The notes beneath the pieces are model-generated. The model did not search any database, was not told the DNA's origin, and saw only the letters and a list, made by a program, of their open reading frames with translations. Positions 20,670 to 30,950 of a DNA stretch of 64,000 bases are shown here, piece after piece; the stretch's first letter is position 1; every line of letters starts with the position of its first letter. Where the stretch lies: the NCBI GenBank assembly GCA_021401465.1, contig JADDMT010000023.1:248001-312000 (forward strand), written 5' to 3'. Both the position numbers and the translations under genes were made by a program. The DNA comes from Teratosphaeria epicoccoides. Lineage: Eukaryota > Ascomycota > Dothideomycetes > Mycosphaerellales > Teratosphaeriaceae.

Positions 20670-21605
20670 GACCAGCAAGCAAAAGTGCTTTGATATGTGA
20701 CTGGAGCAGAGACGAAAAGGCTCTCTTCCGTTCTTGCACGTCATTCATGAGATCTCCTTCATTACTCATCTCAAGCATGAGTCGGCTATCACGACTCGCT
20801 TGGCTGCATGAATCGATGCACCCACGTTGTAGATCTCCGCCATGACAGCACTTTATCTCGACTCCACACCCGAGACCCCAGGCGCGGCATATACCGGCAT
20901 CTGGCACCACCCACCGTTCCTCTCTCATTGGTCAAAATGACTTGTTATCAGTGTGCCTCGACCATCACCTGAACTCTGCCATTTCGATTATGTACATGTT
21001 TGCTGAGTTTACGTACAGCATTGATGCTTGGCAGGGACGATGTGCGACGCTTGATGAGGCCTGATGAGGAATGACTGTTCATATGTCCTGCAGGTGGCAC
21101 ACGACTGGTTTCGTGTGAGCCCTTTCCGCTCTCTCATCTGTGAATCACTACTGCGCGATCTTGCTATCGACACCATACCAAGAGACTCAATGCCAGCAAA
21201 GAGCCTCAATCTCCTCATCCTCCTTGCTGCACTGGGTTCGGACCACCCTTGAGTATCACTGATCAGCTTGTTGCTGCGTCATCACTTGTGACTGATCGAG
21301 ATCCGCTCCCCCTGGGCGTTGATGAGAAGGCGTTACACAAGCGTGGTGTCCCCCAGCAAGTGCACGTATCGTAGCAAATCCAGGCACAATTTGAGCCATT
21401 CAACTACGTCTATACGGCCTGTTACCTCATATGAAAAGCAGAGAATTGGAAACAGTAGGCGGATCTCCGCCTATCTATCTCGGACCCGCATACCTACCAC
21501 AAGACACGTCTGCTCGCGTGCTTCTAGACTATCGATTGAATACGTCAATCTGAAAGCCAGGCCGTTGAACCGACTATCCGGATTCAGCATTGAGTGCGCA
21601 TCAAT
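20670..21605. other. Intergenic spacer upstream of the Dal81-like regulator
   Basis: About 0.9 kb, promoter side of the regulator, with no convincing coding frame or repeat. Confidence 0.5.
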
Positions 21606-23828
21606 ATGGCTGCCGTAATGACCGCGCCGCCTCAACTAGCACCCAGGCCCATTGCCACTTGGAATCACACTCCAATCATGCCATTCATGGATGCCGGGAA
21701 GGAGAACCGACCAGCTGCACTCAAGCAGCTCCAGCAGTCCGCAGCACCCGCTCGATCAAGGAGGGAGAGGCCGTGTGATGGGTGTCGAAGGCGGAAAAGC
21801 AAGTGCGTCCTGCAGGAGAACAGGAAGTGTGTGCTTTGCGAGTTTCACAAGCAGCAGTGTACATTCGTGGAGAAGGCGCAGCCGAGAAAGCGGAAGCAGG
21901 AGGATGAGTCTACGTCGCAGGGCCATGCAAAGAGGAGCAGTGTGGCCATGATTGGAAGTGCGACTTCCTCAAGTGATAACAGTCAGACTAGGTCTGCATC
22001 ACGCACGCCGGCCTTAGCCGCTTCGACTCCCATCATCCCGCCTTGCAGTGCCAGAAGGCCATTTGCTGTCGACGAGAGTCTAAGTCTGAGGAGGCACCAC
22101 CACTGCAATCTGGTCGGACAGACCACAGCTCTCGACGCTTCTCTCCTTGGCCTTGGCACCTTCAATGCCTCGAACGAAACCGAATGCTTAGGCATAGGGA
22201 CTCTCCGCCAAGTCACAAGTTCCGAGTACTTCTCCACACATGCCGATGCCAATGTGCCGTTACCAGATGACGAGGCACAAGCACTTGCAGAGATCGAAGC
22301 TGTGGTCGGTCAATACGGTCCTTCTTTGATTGACATCTACTTCCGCAACGTCCACCCGTCCTTTCCGATCTTGCAAAAGCAGGCTTTCATGGACCGACAC
22401 AGACATGGCGACAAGCAGTTCAATCCACCTTTGCTTGCCGCGATGTACCTCCTCGCTCTCCGCTGGTGGAACAGCGATCCAGATCTCTCCAGCTACCAAA
22501 AGCCAGACATAGACAGATTGGTATACATCGCCTTCTCGTCCCTCACCGTCGCCATGCGACGGCCTAAGATGTCGGCTGTGCAGGCTGGGCTCCTCCTACT
22601 GCAAGGGGCAAAAAGCAGTACCTGGACCCTGACCGTGCAACTCGTTGCTCTCGGCCAGGATATCGGTTTGCATCTCGACTGCACAGACTGGAGCATACCG
22701 CTCTGGGAACGTCGCCTCCGCAAACGCTTGGCCTGGGCGCTCTATATGCAAGACAAGTGGTCCGCACTCATGCACGGAAGGCCCTCCCACATCAATGCTA
22801 GCGACTGGGCGGTCCGCGAGCCCACAACAGAGGACTTCGACGATTCCATACCTCCTGAACCTCCAACCCCGAATGAGGAGGAAGATTGCAGCGGTGCTAC
22901 AGCAAAGGGGAGGATGGTATTCATGCAGATGATCTTGTTGACCAAGATCCTGGCGGACGTGTGCGACGTGTTCTACAGCCAGAGCGCGGTGGGATGGTAT
23001 GGGAGGGCGGGCAGATTCGCAACGCAGTTGGTTCTCAATCGCGCCAAACCGGTGCAGCTTAGGCTGAAAAACTGGTTCGCCAACTTGCCCGGAGAATGCA
23101 AAATGGAGCCTGCGATCTCGACCAGCGGCGATGGGGAGCAGAGCTGTGCTGGAGGCTCCACGCAAGGGTACCTCCATCTGGCCTACTTCGCCACGGAAAT
23201 CAGCATTCATCGCCGGATCGTGAGCACTCTCTGCCCTTCGCCGATGGCCCCGCACCAAAGCGTCGACCCGTACATGCTGTACATCTGCCGCTCGGCCGCC
23301 AAAACGCGGCTCATCAGCGCGATGGAGTTCGTCAACCGCTTGACCCGTCAGCATCTGTCGGCATTCTGGTACTTCCCTTCCGCCTCGCACTTCGCGCTCA
23401 TCGGAACATTTGGAGCGTTGTTGCAGGCTACATCTCCGGGACGTGAGGAAGCGGGGTTCTACAAGGCGCGATTGAGGGAGTTCAGGTGGACACTACGGAT
23501 GAGTGAGAGGATCGCGGGGTGGGTCGGGGATGCGATTGAGGTTTTGGAGGCGAATGAGATGTTTTTGGCGGGTGGGGGGGAGAAGCCTGCTGCGGTGATT
23601 GTTGCGCGGCCTGCGAACGCTTTGGCGAATGGGCAAGGGAATGGGGTCAGGGTGCAGAGTGAGCCGACGGAGGTTTGGTATGGGATTGGGAGTATGGATT
23701 GTGAGGAAGAGGATGATGAGGTCATGGATGGCGAGGAGCAAGAGGAGGGTGCGTCGGCTGATGGGAGTCTGGAGCTTGAGGCTTGTGATGATGGCTGGGA
23801 GCAGCAATTCGATAATGGATATGAGTGA
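21606..23828 (+). CDS. Zn(II)2Cys6 transcription factor, Dal81/TamA-like
   Basis: A single-exon nuclear regulator of 740 residues from the first ATG. The binuclear zinc cluster lies at residues 57-85 with spacing C-X2-C-X6-C-X7-C-X2-C-X6-C, flanked by basic runs (RRERP before, PRKRKQ after). The middle carries the fungal-specific transcription factor domain, with QLVALGQDIGLHLDCTDWSI and WERRLRKRLAWALYMQDKWS followed by LMHGRPSHINASDWAV. That block is what I recall of the Dal81/TamA group, pleiotropic co-activators of nitrogen catabolic genes, and the length also matches. The C-terminal tail is strongly acidic and may be an activating region. Family membership is sure; the Dal81/TamA assignment is by eye and moderate. 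Confidence 0.85.
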   Translation: MAAVMTAPPQLAPRPIATWNHTPIMPFMDAGKENRPAALKQLQQSAAPARSRRERPCDGCRRRKSKCVLQENRKCVLCEFHKQQCTFVEKAQPRKRKQEDESTSQGHAKRSSVAMIGSATSSSDNSQTRSASRTPALAASTPIIPPCSARRPFAVDESLSLRRHHHCNLVGQTTALDASLLGLGTFNASNETECLGIGTLRQVTSSEYFSTHADANVPLPDDEAQALAEIEAVVGQYGPSLIDIYFRNVHPSFPILQKQAFMDRHRHGDKQFNPPLLAAMYLLALRWWNSDPDLSSYQKPDIDRLVYIAFSSLTVAMRRPKMSAVQAGLLLLQGAKSSTWTLTVQLVALGQDIGLHLDCTDWSIPLWERRLRKRLAWALYMQDKWSALMHGRPSHINASDWAVREPTTEDFDDSIPPEPPTPNEEEDCSGATAKGRMVFMQMILLTKILADVCDVFYSQSAVGWYGRAGRFATQLVLNRAKPVQLRLKNWFANLPGECKMEPAISTSGDGEQSCAGGSTQGYLHLAYFATEISIHRRIVSTLCPSPMAPHQSVDPYMLYICRSAAKTRLISAMEFVNRLTRQHLSAFWYFPSASHFALIGTFGALLQATSPGREEAGFYKARLREFRWTLRMSERIAGWVGDAIEVLEANEMFLAGGGEKPAAVIVARPANALANGQGNGVRVQSEPTEVWYGIGSMDCEEEDDEVMDGEEQEEGASADGSLELEACDDGWEQQFDNGYE

Positions 23829-24171
23829 TGAGGCTTGAGTTGTGACGATAAATACCCTGCTGCTTTTGCCCGTTTCTTTTCCCATCACGCCGACTTATGC
23901 ATTGGTCAGAGGCGTCTGGCGTGCCGTATCTATGGTTGTGCATGCCACGTGCTGCCTGGCAAGACCTTGGTATGGTGTCCATACTCTTGCTCTCCTCTCC
24001 AACGCGTGTGTAGTCGGCGTTGTGGACGGACCGGCTTAGTCCCGCAACTTGGTTGTACTTCAGCTTTTGCCGACTGACTTAGCGTGGAGGCCCACGCGGT
24101 CCTGGGCACTGCGCGGTCCCGGTTCTGCTGCAACTTCAACCATTGCCACGACGCACCGTCGCTTTAGCATC
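23829..24171. other. Convergent intergenic spacer
   Basis: This separates the 3' ends of the Dal81-like gene and RPP1. Nothing beyond transcript ends is expected or seen. Confidence 0.5.
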
Positions 24172-25098
24172 TTATGATTGCTTCGCAGAGTCTCCGTTGG
24201 CGCTTGTCTGCGCCTGACTTAGCCTTGCAACCTTCGCACGCCTCTTAGCTTCGCGTTTGCTGATCGGCTTGACTGCAGCCTCCTCGGGATCCATCTCGTC
24301 GCTCTTCCTCTTCTGGCCATTGATCTGTTTGGTTTGTGCCTTCCCTTGTTTTGGCTCATGCTGCTTCGGTGCTTCAAGCTTCTCGCCTCCGTACACCACG
24401 TCAATCGCACCTCTGTAGCTTGTTCTCTTCAGCTGGGCGGTGACAACCACAGCCCTTGCCTCCCTAGTCACCGCCTCAAACCCTCTCTCCTGGCTTAAGC
24501 CCCAGATCGTGGCCAAGTTCACCACATCCCAAGGTCCTCTCAGCCCTACCGCGCTGGCTGCCTCACCGCTCACAATCAGTCCTCTCCCCCGACTCGCCCG
24601 AATCAACTGCGTAGCATTGGATATCAGGTTCCGCCTTGCTCCCGCGTCTCCCATCAGACCTTGCGCATAGCAGATCTCGAACCTTTTGCCGCTCTTGATC
24701 GCCTCACTCAGCATTTTATAGCGGAAATAATACGGCAATCTTTGCGTCAGGTCCAGGCTTATGATGTCGCAGTCTAAGCTCCCGCATGCTTGCTGGAGGC
24801 TCTTCTCGTCGACGGGCCGCACGGCGAGGATGTCGTAGCATTTTGCGAGTTCCGCAAGGCGCACGTTCTGGTGGCTGTCGGTTAGGACTAGCGTGACGCG
24901 TCGGCGAATCTCGACGGAAGATGGGAGGTCTTTATATGGGAGCGGGTCGGGGGTGACACTGGTGAGAGTTGGCGGGAGTTTGCCGGTAATGGTGTGGTTG
25001 ATGGCAATCGTGTTGTAGCCCAGTTCGGAGAGAAAGTGAATGGTGCGTGGCAGGTCCTGTATACTGTAAGGGACGTTGAGGTCATGGAAGGACATCAT
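24172..25098 (-). CDS. RPP1: Ribonuclease P/MRP protein subunit p30
   Basis: This is a subunit shared by nuclear RNase P and RNase MRP, which process tRNA 5' ends and pre-rRNA. The frame is open further upstream to 25284, but homologues begin just before the DLNVP motif, so the ATG-ATG at 25098/25095 (MMSFHDLNVPYS) is taken as the start, giving 308 residues. The PHP-like TIM-barrel part includes FLSELGYNTIAINHTI, LAKCYDILAVRP, CDIISLDLTQRLPYYFRYKM and GKRFEICYAQGL, all classic for p30. A Lys/Arg-rich tail (KRKSDEMD to KREAKRRAKVARL) probably serves as nuclear or nucleolar localisation and RNA contact. It is divergent from the gene at 25575 across a 476-base shared promoter. Confidence 0.93.
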   Translation of the reverse strand: MMSFHDLNVPYSIQDLPRTIHFLSELGYNTIAINHTITGKLPPTLTSVTPDPLPYKDLPSSVEIRRRVTLVLTDSHQNVRLAELAKCYDILAVRPVDEKSLQQACGSLDCDIISLDLTQRLPYYFRYKMLSEAIKSGKRFEICYAQGLMGDAGARRNLISNATQLIRASRGRGLIVSGEAASAVGLRGPWDVVNLATIWGLSQERGFEAVTREARAVVVTAQLKRTSYRGAIDVVYGGEKLEAPKQHEPKQGKAQTKQINGQKRKSDEMDPEEAAVKPISKREAKRRAKVARLSQAQTSANGDSAKQS

Positions 25099-25574
25099 TT
25101 CTATGGCATCGTTCCTGGTTCGGATGCTGCCTCGGTCAAATGGTCCTTGGGCAGCATGATTAGTCCAGCATCCATTGACTGTACAGTCACATGCAAATCT
25201 GAAGCTCACACAATCTGAAATTATTGCGCGAGTACTTCGAGCAGAAAAATGCGGAGCCTCGGCTCGGCGTGTGCCTACCGCCATTCCAAACCCCCCCCCC
25301 CCGCTTCTCGAACATTACACCGCGGTGCTGATGCTGTGTGACCACCAGGTCCCGCCTGGTACGACGATCGTACCATTGAAAGCTTCTTGCGGCGCTGCCG
25401 CCTTGACCGTCAGGGGAACTACCAAGCTTAGGACGGCCGAGGCCTGTTGCCTGAGGAGTATGTAGGGTAGATATAGGTCTCGTCATCTGGTCCTCACGCC
25501 TTTCCTCCCCCACAAACCACTTTCTTCCCCATACCGCATTTCAAACACTTCACAAACGAAGCATAGCAGCGAAG
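25099..25574. promoter_or_regulatory. Divergent promoter region, RPP1 and the 25575 gene
   Basis: The two flanking genes point away from each other, so this interval must hold both promoters. It contains a 12-base C run at 25291-25302 and pyrimidine-rich stretches close to the plus-strand start, as often seen in fungal promoters. Confidence 0.6.
25291..25302. repeat. Poly-C tract
   Basis: Twelve consecutive C residues in the divergent promoter. The tract length is prone to sequencing and replication error. Confidence 0.85.
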
Positions 25575-26173
25575 ATGGCCGGCCCAGCCATCCCCTCGAC
25601 CGTGACGGCGCGCAACATGACCGGCGTCTACGTGATCAACAAGCAGCTCTCGGAGTCATCCAACAACGTCCTGAAGATGCAGAATGTCGGCTTCATCGTC
25701 CGTCAGGTTGTCAACAACTCTACCGTGGTTGTGACCTTGAAGCAATTCAAAGGCGACGACGGTAAGGAGCACTTTACCCAGAAGCAGGTTGCCATGGGTG
25801 GCACTGAGAACGTGGAGGAGAGGACGCTTGACTGGGTGGAGGGGGAGGCAGACAATGCGATCTGGGGTCGGGTCAGGGGAAAGACCAGGTGTGATGGGCC
25901 CGCTCTTGGCGATTAATCGGGACTTCCGCTGATTTTTTGTGCAGGATTGCTAAGATAGAGGAGCTTTCTGACGACTACCTGAAGGAGGGCTGGGACGACG
26001 GCGAGGTCATCGAGGCGTATAATGAGTCCGCCAAGGGCGACTGGCAGGCCACGCAGGTCTATGGATTCAAGGAAATAGATGGTGTGAGGAGGCAGGTCAG
26101 GAGGATCGTAAGCACCAAGGGCAAACAAGTGGAGAAGATCCAGATGGTTTACGACTGGCAGGAGGCTGCATAA
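25575..26173 (+). CDS. Conserved-looking small beta-rich protein, possibly lipocalin-like
   Basis: Exon 1 is 25575-25888 and exon 2 is 25945-26173, separated by a 56-nt intron (donor GTGTGA, branch GCTGAT, acceptor CAG) that splits an Arg codon; the product is 180 residues. Alternating hydrophobic strands are visible: NMTGVYVINKQLSESSNNVL, then VGFIVRQVVNNSTVVVTLKQ, then ERTLDWVEGEADNAIWGRV, and an ending VEKIQMVYDWQ. This pattern is what I associate with a family of fungal proteins predicted to have a lipocalin or fatty-acid-binding fold. The name is a fold-level inference and no ligand is known. No signal peptide is present, so it is likely cytosolic. Confidence 0.75.
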
Positions 26174-26700
26174 ACTTTTCTGAAATTTAGCGAAAATTGT
26201 ATTGACAGATGATCAATGGTTTGGAGACCTTGTCATGAGATTTTGGGCGTCGGAAAGATCGGTCACAGTGACGGTCCGGGCTACTAAAAGCCTGCATCAA
26301 TTCGAAGTTCCCTCAAATTCTCCGTGATCCACGAGCCCGGTTGGGACGTTTTCCAACCAATCTCGTCTGAGGCTTTGCTTGCGATGCAAGTCATGCAGAC
26401 AAGTCGTGTCGCCATCCCCTTGTCACACACGTTGCATTCGATATCGCCAATATGACACCGGCAAAGTACGAGAAACGCAGTCCCCTCGGCGGAGCAATAT
26501 CTAATGGTACGGACAGGCGCAGCCGTGGAATTAACCGGTCAGGATGCAAGGGTCGGCGAGAAGCTTGTCTTCTATTGGCTAGTCTGGTCAAGTAGGTCCA
26601 CCTGCCGCACCGCGCATCTCGTGTGACCATTCTTCTCGTCACAACATTTATGATTGCGTCCCGCAGCCGGACGAGGCGGTGTTTTCGTCCCAATCTCGCG
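26174..26700. other. Intergenic spacer upstream of the second Zn2Cys6 gene
   Basis: No credible coding frame. An in-frame ATG at 26650 belongs to the next gene's open frame and could extend its N-terminus. Confidence 0.5.
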
Positions 26701-28224
26701 ATGAATGGTGGGCAGCTCGCCTGGGTGCTCGAGAAGCCTGGCACACCTGCGAGCGGCCAGCCCAAATCCCTGTACAACGAGACTGGAGCACGTCGGCGAC
26801 GCGCACATCAAAAGTCCCGCAATGGATGCGTGCATTGCAAGCAGCGGCGCATCAAATGCGACGAGACGAGACCTGCTTGTGGGCAATGCGCCGAGCGGCG
26901 ATGGTCATGTGACTACCCGAGTGAAGGAACACCACCGGCCAAACGTCGCAAGGTCTCGACAGCGCCACTAGCACCGCCAGAGACCCCGATACCCCTGATG
27001 AATAGGGACACACCACTGACACCACCTGAATCTCTGTCGGATAGCGTTCCGCTGTCACGCGAGGCCAAAAATGCGCAAATACTGGCCTTTATGGACCGAG
27101 CACACTTCCCTCGACTGCCCGGCGAGCGCAATTCTTATCGGCCCGAAGATGCGCTGGAGCTGTTCGAGCATTTCGAGACCGAGAAGAAGTGGTTCATGGG
27201 CTCGCCAATCTGTCAGACGATCATGCAGAAACACGGCTTTGGACTTGCTACCCAAGCGCGGTACATGATGCATGCGATTCTAGCCATTTCTGCGAAGCAT
27301 CTGAGTTTCCTATATCCAGACATCGAGAAATACAGCATGGCAGCCACATTGCACTACACCCGTGCGCTTCAAGATTATTCATCACAGCTGGTATACGACA
27401 TTGAACATGGGAATGCGAGTGCTCTGATCGCCACCAGTGGTCTCTTGGCGAAGCTTTCCTTTATCAACACCCCAATCTTGACCGCGGATACACCATTAGC
27501 TGGAAACAGCACTCCGGCCTGGATCAAGTCAACACAAGGGATCAAAACTGTCTTCATGATCCCTGGTCTGCGTAAAGACCTGGAGTCCGGGATCATGGCT
27601 CCCGTCATGCGCGCGTATGGCACGCCGTCCACTGCGGCTGATCATGAGGCGAATGCCGCAGAGTCTGTAAAGGGCGCGTACATCATGAAGCTCTTCCGTC
27701 AACTTTGTAACCTTGACAAGCATTGCCCAACGTCTTCCAATCCATATGTACCGGTCCTGACCAAGCTAGAACCATTGGTGCGGCGCAGACCCACGCATGG
27801 CATGGTCGACGAGTTCATGGCCTTTATCGCAACAATGGAGCCATCTTTCCTGTCTCTGCTCGAACAGAGCGAAGCTAGAGCATTACTGATATTGGCATGC
27901 TGGTTAGCGCGTATCAGCCTGATCGATCAGTGGTGGATAGGCCGGAGCGCCAGAATAGAATGCAGACGGATCTGCGAACATCTGGGCCGGAATGCGGATC
28001 CTCTGGTACAGGAGCTGTTGACGGCTCCTGCCGAGTGCTGTGCGTACATGTCGCCGATCGCAAGTGATCTCTCGCGATCGGTTGAGCCGTGCGACTCCAG
28101 TTCCAAGGCTGCCGTGTACAATTATGGGCCTGAGCCTGAGGATCGTGTTGATGCAGTGGCTGACAGTCTGCATACCCAACGTCAGGCTTCTACTGGAGCT
28201 GCGATGGAGAACGTTAGAGAGTGA
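26701..28224 (+). CDS. Zn(II)2Cys6 transcription factor, Upc2-like class
   Basis: A single-exon frame of 507 residues from the ATG at 26701; an in-frame ATG at 26650 would add 17 residues, several of them basic. The zinc cluster sits near residues 42-69, C-X2-C-X6-C-X6-C-X2-C-X6-C, preceded by RRRRAHQKSRNGC, the arrangement common in the sterol-uptake (Upc2-like) group of regulators. A short Pro/Thr linker follows. The rest is the helical fungal transcription factor region (ALELFEHFETEKKWFMGSPI, then YMMHAILAISAKHLSFLYPD), typical of the same group. The target pathway cannot be told from the neighbours. Confidence 0.85.
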   Translation: MNGGQLAWVLEKPGTPASGQPKSLYNETGARRRRAHQKSRNGCVHCKQRRIKCDETRPACGQCAERRWSCDYPSEGTPPAKRRKVSTAPLAPPETPIPLMNRDTPLTPPESLSDSVPLSREAKNAQILAFMDRAHFPRLPGERNSYRPEDALELFEHFETEKKWFMGSPICQTIMQKHGFGLATQARYMMHAILAISAKHLSFLYPDIEKYSMAATLHYTRALQDYSSQLVYDIEHGNASALIATSGLLAKLSFINTPILTADTPLAGNSTPAWIKSTQGIKTVFMIPGLRKDLESGIMAPVMRAYGTPSTAADHEANAAESVKGAYIMKLFRQLCNLDKHCPTSSNPYVPVLTKLEPLVRRRPTHGMVDEFMAFIATMEPSFLSLLEQSEARALLILACWLARISLIDQWWIGRSARIECRRICEHLGRNADPLVQELLTAPAECCAYMSPIASDLSRSVEPCDSSSKAAVYNYGPEPEDRVDAVADSLHTQRQASTGAAMENVRE

Positions 28225-30950
28225 TGGTATACCAGCGGTTGCTGCGGGAAGCACAGCGCCTGATGGGATTCCCAGAGTCCAGCTTGTGGGCGCGCGCAAC
28301 AGAGAGTCTAAAGCGGCCAGCACACCTCGACATGAGGCCTAGCACGAGTGCACTTACTACGCGTCAGAAGCATTCTTGCTGGTCATGGCGCGAATATGAT
28401 GATCGCAGGGGTAAATTTTTCTATCAAGCAGATGGAGGACCTCTTCGTGACCCGGCAGCGTTCGGGCCGGATCGGAAAGTACTTGCATGGTCCCGATTGC
28501 CTCCTCCAAAATCTCGACGCACACGACGCACACGACCGGGCGTAAGGACCTTCGCACTCAAGCCAGTATGGCAGTTTGCTAATTCACTTCGCTGGGTCGT
28601 TGACGACATGCGTTGCTCTGTGACTAGCAAACTGTCCGGCAAACATTCCTTGGACGTCAGCTGGGGCCGTCATCGAGCTGCGGTCATGTCTCCGATGGTT
28701 GGCTGTGGCTCACGAGTTCTGTTGCAAGGAAGTATAAGGGATTAGTATCTCTGGCTGGTGGACGCCATGTACCACTTATCAATCCCGCACAAGTAAGCTG
28801 ACATGTGAACGAGAACGTTCACTGCTCTGGTCACGCCACGACATGCCAATGCAGATCCGGAGGCCAGAAGGGCGGTTGCAACCATCCTGTAGAACTTCGC
28901 TTCCGAACCGACAAGATCAACGTACCACGTGCCGAGTCTGGGAAGATGCAACAAAAGGAGGATTCCGGAATGCGCCAGCCGTGCGACGGGGTTCGCGATC
29001 GCGCACGCCAGCATCCTTGCGGGACGGCTACGGTGACGGCAGTATCGTTGCCCGATCTACATTGATCCTGACAACGGTCAGCACACGAATGGTTACACAT
29101 CAGTCACAGAACTGGTTGACGAGGTCCAACATGCTCCGGGTCACCTCTGCGCCAGGTGCAGGACTCTCAACGAACCACATATTCCGGCTTGGGGCAGCGG
29201 TGGAAGTTCTTCTGGCGGCGGGCCGGGCATGACTCCCAAGAAAGCTGGGAAACAACCGCGGAAGGACATATCGCAGAACAGTGACCGCGGGGAGGCCTTA
29301 CATCGCGAGTAGCGCCAGGCATCCGTACGCTGTTTCTAGCGCGGGTGGCACTAGCCGGCGCGGGACTGTTCAGCAAGGCATAGCTGTTGAATCGAGTTGG
29401 AGACCTGCGGATTGGCATCAGAGAAAGGCGACCTTTGGTGATCGAGGCGCGGTCAGAAAGAAAGCCAGCGGGAACTCCTGCATCGAGGCCTAGTCACTGT
29501 TGAAGTTGGCACCCTTGTCAAGACCATGGGTGGTCAAGGCGGGAAGCGCAGTCAAGCACAGTCGCGATCCACAGTTGGCGCTCTTAGCCCGGCGCCTGGT
29601 CTTATTGAAGCAGCGCTTCCTTATGATGCCAACGAAGGCCGTCGCGAAAGGTCCTGGAGGCGAACAAGGCACGCAACGCGGCGAAGGGGACGACTGATGA
29701 GCAAAACTGGCATTCGGGAGCCGAAGACCAAATAACTAGACAAATGACGGCCAGGTGGCGTCACATTTAGCGCCATAGGACTTGGCCCCAAGCAGTATGA
29801 CGAAGTCACAACACAAGCATCAATTTGACACTCGCTACTGAACGGGGTTCAGATAGTACGGGTTCCACTGCCATGCTGGATTCCCGCTCGACTGGCATTC
29901 ATAGCTTCGTCGATCAGGTTCTAGTGATATTGAGAGCTGCAATTGCGGCATGCGGCTGGTTGACACTCTTCTTTTCATGAGCACATATCCATGATCACAT
30001 AACACAAATATCCCAGAATATATTTAGATATTTTATTCATTGTCACGCTCTGTCCTTGCCGAAGCACGGTGGATTCTGAAGCTCTGACTTCAGTTGGGCT
30101 GCAACAGATGCCCTTTGCGAGTCATGCGTTGGAAGCGTGAGAGCCGGCGTGCAGTTTCTTGTTGTCATGACCGCTTGACAGTTGAGCCTCGAGCTTTCAG
30201 TCCTTCCTAATCATAATAATATACCTTCCACCATTCAGCTGACCCACACAGTTCGGCAGGCATTACGGGCCGGCTACGGCACATCGCTGAAACGTCAAGG
30301 GCTGAATCAAGTTGTAATGCTCGGGTATCTTGGCCGCACGCAGGGTGCGATCGACAATTTCATTGCATCCATCCAGGCATAAGAGGCGCAGATATGCTTC
30401 CACATTAGCGAGATACAGTATGGCGAAGCGCCCTGTCCCGTCCGCTCACAATGCTTCTATACTCGCGCGCTAGAACATTCGTCCGCCGCGCGGTTGCACA
30501 ACCCCTGCAGTGCTTGAAGAGGAATTCCATCTGACCTCATCTCCGTGCATGCATGAGTGGAACAGCGCCGTTACAACGTGTGCACACAATTGACCGCGAC
30601 ACCAGGTTCATTGCAAGCGTGCAGATGACCAGCTCTGCTAGCGGGCGCTCTGAGGGGGCATGTCGCTGCAGGGACGAACCGCGCGTGTCTTCCTCTGGCC
30701 GCCAGCATACATACCTCTAGCCGCCCTGGACTTGCGACCTGATCATCGCCCAACACACTTTTGCAAGGTAGACGCCGTAGCTGGCCGTTCCTGCGCGCCT
30801 GTCCTTACCGGGAAATCCCTTGCGACCTCCAAGAGCCTTGAACCCAGTACATCATCTCTCGTCCCCGGACACTCGCAGCCTAAGCCGCCTTACAGCCCCC
30901 CGCTGACCCGTCATTTACTACCTAGCGACTAGGAAGTCGCACCGCGAGCG
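28225..30950. other. Gene-poor stretch of 2.7 kb
   Basis: Many short frames exist on both strands, but none has coherent protein character and none joins others through plausible splice sites. A short AT-rich patch lies at about 30000-30040. The stretch could hold decayed genes or non-coding transcripts; I cannot support either. Confidence 0.5.

Noticed and set aside
17852..23828. Secondary-metabolite cluster around the monooxygenase and Zn2Cys6 regulator
   Set aside because: No polyketide synthase, peptide synthetase, terpene synthase, P450 or transporter lies nearby, and the regulator looks like a nitrogen co-activator.
24172..25284. Longer form of RPP1 starting at 25284
   Set aside because: p30 proteins begin just before DLNVP; the extra 62 residues are Cys/Arg-rich noise lying in the divergent promoter.
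28221..28745. 174-codon plus-strand frame after the Zn2Cys6 gene
   Set aside because: Random-looking composition, overlaps the end of the preceding gene in another frame, no motif.
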